Of a DNA stretch of 64,000 bases, positions 58,936 through 64,000 are shown piece after piece. Position numbers and translations under genes: made by a program. Source of the DNA: Gautieria morchelliformis (Eukaryota > Basidiomycota > Agaricomycetes > Gomphales > Gomphaceae); assembly GCA_015179125.1 (NCBI GenBank), contig WHVA01000045.1, positions 124,001 to 188,000 on the forward strand, read 5' to 3'. A model generated the notes under the pieces. The model saw only the letters and a program-made list of their open reading frames with translations. It did no database searches and was not told the DNA's origin. Every line of letters begins with the position of its first letter. The first letter of the stretch is position 1.

Positions 58936-60516
58936 TCAAGTGCGTGGCACCTGCCAGTGTGGAGGTCTTGTGTGCCGCCTTGCTTCCTCCCAGATACGCG
59001 GGCCATATATATAATAGAATACACCAAACATGGCACCCCCCAAGTGTGCCCAGTGGTCGAAGAATCTAAGCGTTGAGTATGGATTCAGTAATGTACAACT
59101 AAGATGAATGGCAAGTCATACCTCCATCCTCGAATGATGCCTATAACGTCAAGCGCTACCATGCCAAACGTACCTGTCTGGATGGGAATAGAGAACGACG
59201 TAGGGATGAAAAGCGCCATCTGAGCGTCTGGGAAAGCCAGTGCCGTAAGAGAGACGCAAGCCCATATTGCACCAGAGGCACCGAGCGAGGGAGTTATTGT
59301 TGCAGCGGTGGTCGCTGTGTGGGCTGCACCTGTGGTTGTCGCTGTGGTGACGGAACCTGCTGATGAGAGCTGGGATAGAATCCTAGGATAGTAAAACCGG
59401 ACTCGAACAGCGTGCGATAAGAAGCTGCTAAAAAGGCCCGCTGTAGTTCGTGTAAGTAAAGGAAAGGAGGTAATCGGGACAGAGCTGACCCGACACAAAG
59501 AATGACAAAAGATGGTATCTTCCCGTAGACTCCGGGAGTTTGTTTGGATCCCGCTCCTGCTCCAAGGAAAAATATAAAAGAGCCGTGCTGCCTATCACGC
59601 CCTGTGAGAGGCCAGGCTTTAAAGATACAAATACAAAACTTTTTACCGAATCCACTTAATGCCAGACTGTTGCACACCAGATGTAACAAATTTTTGTGAC
59701 TGACCCCACAAAAAGTGAGTTATTGCTAGTCTATCAGACCATGGACTTACCTGAAGACAGAGGTCAAAAGAGTGTGGGACAAACCGGACAACGGGTAATG
59801 CAAGAAATGCCTGGTCATCATGGGACGTAGGCGAGGAATTTGCCACGCCAACCATATAGCGGCGTTGACGGCAATGATCGTTCGACAGACCCGCCGTCCT
59901 TCGGCACTACTCACCCATTTCTGAGCACACATTGCATACGTGTACACTGCGAGCTTGGATACGTAGTTGGGAGATTCTCCAAGCCATACCTTAGCCTTGT
60001 CGAGGCCGGTCCTCATGTACTGATACGGGATAAGCTACATTCAGAACGAAGATAGAGAACGTACGGAAAGCAGTTGCAGATGTCGAGCACGCCGTAAATC
60101 TTCATTGGTGGGAGGCCCTGAAAATATGTTCCATGCGCTCGTACTCATCAATGATCTGGTCCATTTCTCCGTGTCTCGATTGGTAGCATATGCTGCAATG
60201 CCCAACACCCCTCCGGATGCGACTATCGAAAACTAGAGAAGATCGAGAAGGACCAGAAACAACAAGCCTCGTGTCAGACATTAGACAGACATGCCACTAT
60301 TGAGATGGAGTAGCGCACTAGCAAAGACGGGAAAAGAGGGGGATGGCGTAAGTCTTCGGCGAACGAGCTCTCTGGCGGTGCTTGAGAGAATCTGCGACCT
60401 AAACAACGCGGCTTAAGCCAAAACAATCGATGAGACTTGGGAATTGTTCGCCAGGTGGCGCGAGAGCATAGCCCAATGTTTTTTACAGGGTAAAGCATTC
60501 CGCGGGTATGGTGCAT
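58936..60516 (-). CDS. PCP1: Rhomboid intramembrane serine protease, mitochondrial (PCP1/PARL type)
   Basis: Inner-membrane protease that processes mitochondrial proteins such as Mgm1. ATG 60516 (or 60498) opens an Arg-rich presequence with RRFSQ. A middle exon carries [35 protein letters not shown] and [15 protein letters not shown]. Next come [19 protein letters not shown] (the conserved H---H---N) and the catalytic [20 protein letters not shown]. Then [16 protein letters not shown]. The last intron (donor GTATGA, acceptor aacgcttag) leads to the catalytic histidine motif [20 protein letters not shown], ending at TGA 58936. The Ser-His dyad and the helix pattern are complete. Exon limits between 60250 and 60020 are approximate. 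Confidence 0.9.
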
Positions 60517-61178
60517 TATGGAGGTGTGTGGACGCGAATTGGATTCATCACAATAGTAACCTTACTAATAAGTAAGATGTCAGAATGCTTCAACGTTGCA
60601 ATCACTAGATTCCGAGTCCTTTTATAAGTACATAATAATGTGCGCATAGTTCCTCCAATTGTCGGTCAAATGTTAAACGTTGAACGTTAATTACCATGAT
60701 GCTTCAGTTAGTGGACTTTATTCGTAACTTATTCAATGACACTTCATAAGATCATGGCAATATAGCGCAATTTCTTGCTATAAGTACATAACTGAGTAAG
60801 CATAAACTTGAACGAGACAAACCAGACCGGTAAGCTACTTTTTCAGACTTACCATCAGTGAATAAAAAAGCAGTTTGTTGACCACAACTGACCGCCAAAC
60901 AGGCGGCTCGACCACCAGAGTGGATTGAATGATGGTTCATGAAAGGCAGCAAGTTGATAATGTGGCAGAGGTGACCCCTCGTGAATATTGCCTCTAAGCC
61001 TAAGGAATTGTTGGGAAATGCAGTCAATGTGTTCAAGGTACCTAAGCCAAAATAAGTGTGGTAGCGCAGGGATTGCATACAAGTTGATAGTGGGTGTGCG
61101 GATGTCTATCCCCAACCTATGGTCTCGTTTTCTAGGCCGTCATCCAGATCTTCGAGGTCGTCTGGACTCGGATATGGA
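60517..61178. other. Intergenic region
   Basis: AT-rich, no gene supported; frames at 60752-61115 lack introns and motifs. Confidence 0.55.
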
Positions 61179-62999
61179 TTAGTCTCGGAACCGTGACGAG
61201 AAGGCAACCGCACCAATCAAATGAAATGAGTCTTCTCCTCTTCCAGCTCTGAGTAGAATATCACGTAAAGTGACGCTATGGCCTTCGTAAGGCACGTCTC
61301 CTTCCTCAGGATCTAGTAAAGTCAACTGTTAAGAGGCATTCCAGATATCTGCCAGCAAAACCGACCAGGCCCATATTCCTGGCACCATTCCCTATCAGTT
61401 GCTTCGAATTCTTGAGGTGAGACTATTGCTAGATGTGTCATATCACCATCTGAGAATGCCGGAAGTGACATGTCTGCTATCAATTCTCGGGGAAGGGACC
61501 TCTTTCCGGTAGCAGACCCCGCAGCAGAATATTCACGGTTATCAGTAGGGGTTAACAGCACACCGCCAGTGTCTGAAGCTCCAGCGACTCGTACAGCTCG
61601 CGCGGTTCTAGGGTGTGACTTAGGAGGTGGCGTGGAAGTCTCGTACGGACGGGGTGTCTTCTTTTCTGGTGTCATTGGTACCATGCGAGATGACTCAGTA
61701 GTTGGCATTCCAAATTGCCCGTAGCTAGGAGCCGAGCCTAAAGGCATGACGCTAGAGTAATGTTCTGTAGTTGCCAATGGCGTTGCGTGTTGTGGCAATT
61801 CTGGAGAGTGCGAAAGGTCCGCATCCGAAATAAAGGACGAAGGGACTCCAGGTTGAAGGGATTCTCTAACCGCTAAAACACTTGCCTCCATCCGTTGTTG
61901 GATGTGGATGTCTGGCAGTGAGGGACTGACATCCAGGGCACTCAAAAATTCCAGGATCCCAGGTTCCTGTCAACAGGTGTTAGCAGATGGTATCAAGTCT
62001 AATCAAAATACGGAGAGCAGAACCTGGGCATCGGAGACGGTATTTTCGTTCACTGGGGACCATAAATCCAACTGCCTTGGGACAATGTCCACATGGCCCC
62101 CCTGCGTTCCAGAGGCTGCCTTTAGTGCGAGGTCTAGCTTTTGAGCAATATCATTTCCTGCTGTGACCGCAGATTCTAGAGCTGCCTTTAACGCAGTGTT
62201 CTGTACAGAGGCATCATGTAATAACTCTTCTAGAGCTGGTGAGTTGAATGATGATCCAGCATCGGATACTCCCGTGAACCCGTCTACAGGGAGATCCGGG
62301 TGAAGCGATATAAACGAAGGGAGCGAGCGCAGTTTGTGCATGTTAGTAGGATGGTGTGCCGAAGCAGTTGGAAGGGTTTGAACGGCTGCAGAATCTGAAT
62401 CCTGGAAGGAAGGCTAATGAACAAGGAAGTCGATAACAACAGAACCAACCGCTGAAAAATCAAGAGACGGCTCAACTGACAGGTGTATTGGGGGTGGATG
62501 CCTCCGCAGATGTTGGCTCCTCACGTTGCGAGTCGTCCGTGATGATGCCCGCGATTGACGCAATCCACATCAGCGCGTCAGAGGCTGTCACCAAGTGCTC
62601 AATTGTCCTCAAACTGCCATCCTGCCACGCCTCCAATAGATCTTGCCGTTTGGCGTCTCGCATGGCAAACAATCGCTCTGCGTGTACTCTTTCGGTAGCC
62701 TCAGGCGCCAAGGACAGGCGAGCCTGGTGTCGATTCATCATCTAGATTCCATGCGAAGATAGTGCCCATTTCGTACCCTCAATGATATGAGCTCATTTGT
62801 ACGCGTATTCAGCCGGGAAACAGACTGGGCTCTCCCTGTGTGAAGCTCGAAAGATCTTGAAAGAAGGTTCGCGTACTCCCGAGATTGAATACGAAGCCCG
62901 CTCTAAGAGAAAGCGGTGAGTAGATGGACTTGTATACGAGTAATGCTTACTGTGACTTCGGATGGAGTAGTATTCAGCGAGTGCAGAGGGGAAGCTAAA
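61179..62999 (-). CDS. Hypothetical protein with helical N-terminus and conserved C-terminal tail
   Basis: Not recognised. The best-supported exons, N to C: LHSLNTTPSEVT; SGLRIQSREYANLLSRSFEL and TRTNELISLR; MMNRHQARLSLAPEATERVH and ALMWIASIAGIITDD; PSLDFSA; FQDSDSAAVQTLPTAS through a long helix (LEELLHDASVQNTALKAALE). A Ser/Pro linker follows, then LIADMSLPAFSDGDMTHLAI and EFEATDREWCQEYGP. A 53-nt intron (donor GTCGGT, acceptor actttactag) leads to DPEEGDVPYEGHSVTLRDIL and a TAA at 61179; unspliced, the frame stops at 61322. The 5' end is unresolved; an intron of 35 nt (62742-62776) is implied unless translation starts at the ATGATG at 62741. Composition suggests a soluble, partly coiled-coil protein. 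Confidence 0.6.
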
Positions 63000-63868
63000 A
63001 TTCAGATCTCGTTAGGCGTAGTAGAGAAAAAGAAAATATCTGCGTTACAAAAGGGGACTTGGACGAAGAGCGCATGAGTAGATAATGCCAGAAGCAATTT
63101 CTCGAAACTACAAGTAAGAACAAGCATCCGTGTTATGGCTTTGCATACATCTTCCAGGTGAATTATTCGAGACATACCGGTCACCAGAACATTCTTCCAA
63201 TAGCGACTTCCGGACCACAATCGCTGACCACCACCATGCAACTGGCGAGGAATTTTCTTGGGGAGACGGGCAAGGACTCTTTCCAGTTGAGCCTAGCTGC
63301 GAATTTGGGGAAGAGGCTTTGCCAGCAGGTATACGCCTTTGGGATGTAGGCCCCTGAAGGCTCGGTCGGGTAACTGTGGTACGTAATGCTTCCAAATACT
63401 TTGTTACATTGACTCGAAATGCCACGGTATCCGAAGGTTGTAAACAGGGATATGTTCCTCCCAATATCTGCTTCGCGATCAAACCCTACTTGGCACAACT
63501 TTATATTACAAGTATCACTTGCCGATTTGCGTTTCTCCTTTCCTTCAATCTTCTCAATCAGGAAGGCGACTATGTCCTGCGCGTGCTACGTATAAGCGTC
63601 AGTCTCGTCAATCAACAGGATCTCATTACCTCCATGGTTTTCGTCCGGTCACGGAGAGGCCGACTATGGGCGAACAGGGTCACCGAAGAGTATTCTGCAG
63701 AATTGCATTGTGGGTACGACAATATGTGAAGGTGAAGAAGGAGCACGAGCGACGTTGGTAAAGGTAGCACGCACGACGAATCGATCATGACGTGGTGTAA
63801 CGCGTCGAAACGCGTCCACGGCACCATAAGAGCCTACGAGAGCCCAGCATCAGTCTGGACGCCGCCGC
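63000..63868. other. Unresolved region upstream of the hypothetical gene
   Basis: Several overlapping short frames on the minus strand (63002-63241, 63108-63482, 63181-63498, 63612-63827), none of which I can join into a convincing gene. It may contain 5' exons of the neighbouring gene or a decayed gene. Confidence 0.35.
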
Positions 63869-63871
63869 GCC

Positions 63872-63932
63872 TAACAGGCTGATCATGACCCTAATTAACA
63901 GGCTGATCATGACCTAACAGGCTGATCATGAC
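63872..63932. repeat. Three direct copies of an 18-bp unit
   Basis: taacaggctgatcatgac occurs exactly at 63872-63889, 63896-63913 and 63915-63932. Confidence 0.92.
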
Positions 63933-64000
63933 ACGCTGCCAGGTGACGCTGGGTCATTGGTCATGGCCATTGGTCATCTCTTCACATCAACATCTGCTGA

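Noticed and set aside
1-64000. CRISPR arrays, bacterial operons or prophage
   Set aside because: Intron-rich fungal nuclear DNA; none of the short repeats has CRISPR-like spacing.

Overview
The window is nuclear DNA from a filamentous basidiomycete, most likely a mushroom-forming agaricomycete. The evidence is short GT-AG introns (about 35-80 nt, several per gene) and tight gene packing on both strands. The gene content fits too: Zn2Cys6 regulators, F-box proteins, a P450, and a two-finger GATA factor with the Cys-rich spacer of fungal iron regulators. All gene models were read by eye from splice junctions and conserved motifs, so exon ends are approximate where stated.

Layout, left to right. 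A P450 (minus strand) runs off the left edge. A very large minus-strand gene (about 3.7-11.1 kb) joins a calponin-homology domain, a Cdc15/SepH-type kinase and a C1 zinc domain. Next come MVP1 (minus) and COQ3 (plus), divergent and only 78 bp apart. A Zn2Cys6 factor (minus) is followed by ERG4 (minus), the tiny gamma-tubulin recruitment gene MZT1 (plus) and SF3B1 (plus). A second, paralogous Zn2Cys6 factor (plus) lies beyond a 2.3 kb gene-poor stretch. Then come a class II sirtuin (plus), a broken fragment of an RNA-dependent RNA polymerase, and RPL30 (plus).

From 38.5 to 40.2 kb there is an array of about 400-bp tandem repeats, followed by two F-box/LRR-like genes, one with an apparent frameshift. 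The right third holds an SREA/Urbs1-type iron GATA factor (minus), OPI1 (minus), a small unknown protein, and a cluster of three strong hairpins. After these come two head-to-head lysine methyltransferase genes (METTL21-like and RKM5-like), a secreted pepsin-like protease, a mitochondrial rhomboid protease of the PCP1 type, and an unknown gene.

Most genes are housekeeping: ubiquinone and ergosterol synthesis, splicing, translation, endosomal sorting, septation, spindle nucleation. They do not form a pathway cluster. The points most worth following up are the CH-kinase-C1 fusion, the three-hairpin cluster at 52.4-52.6 kb, two perfect ATCWGATAA iron-GATA sites inside an intron of the GATA gene itself, the RdRP relic, and the tandem repeat array.
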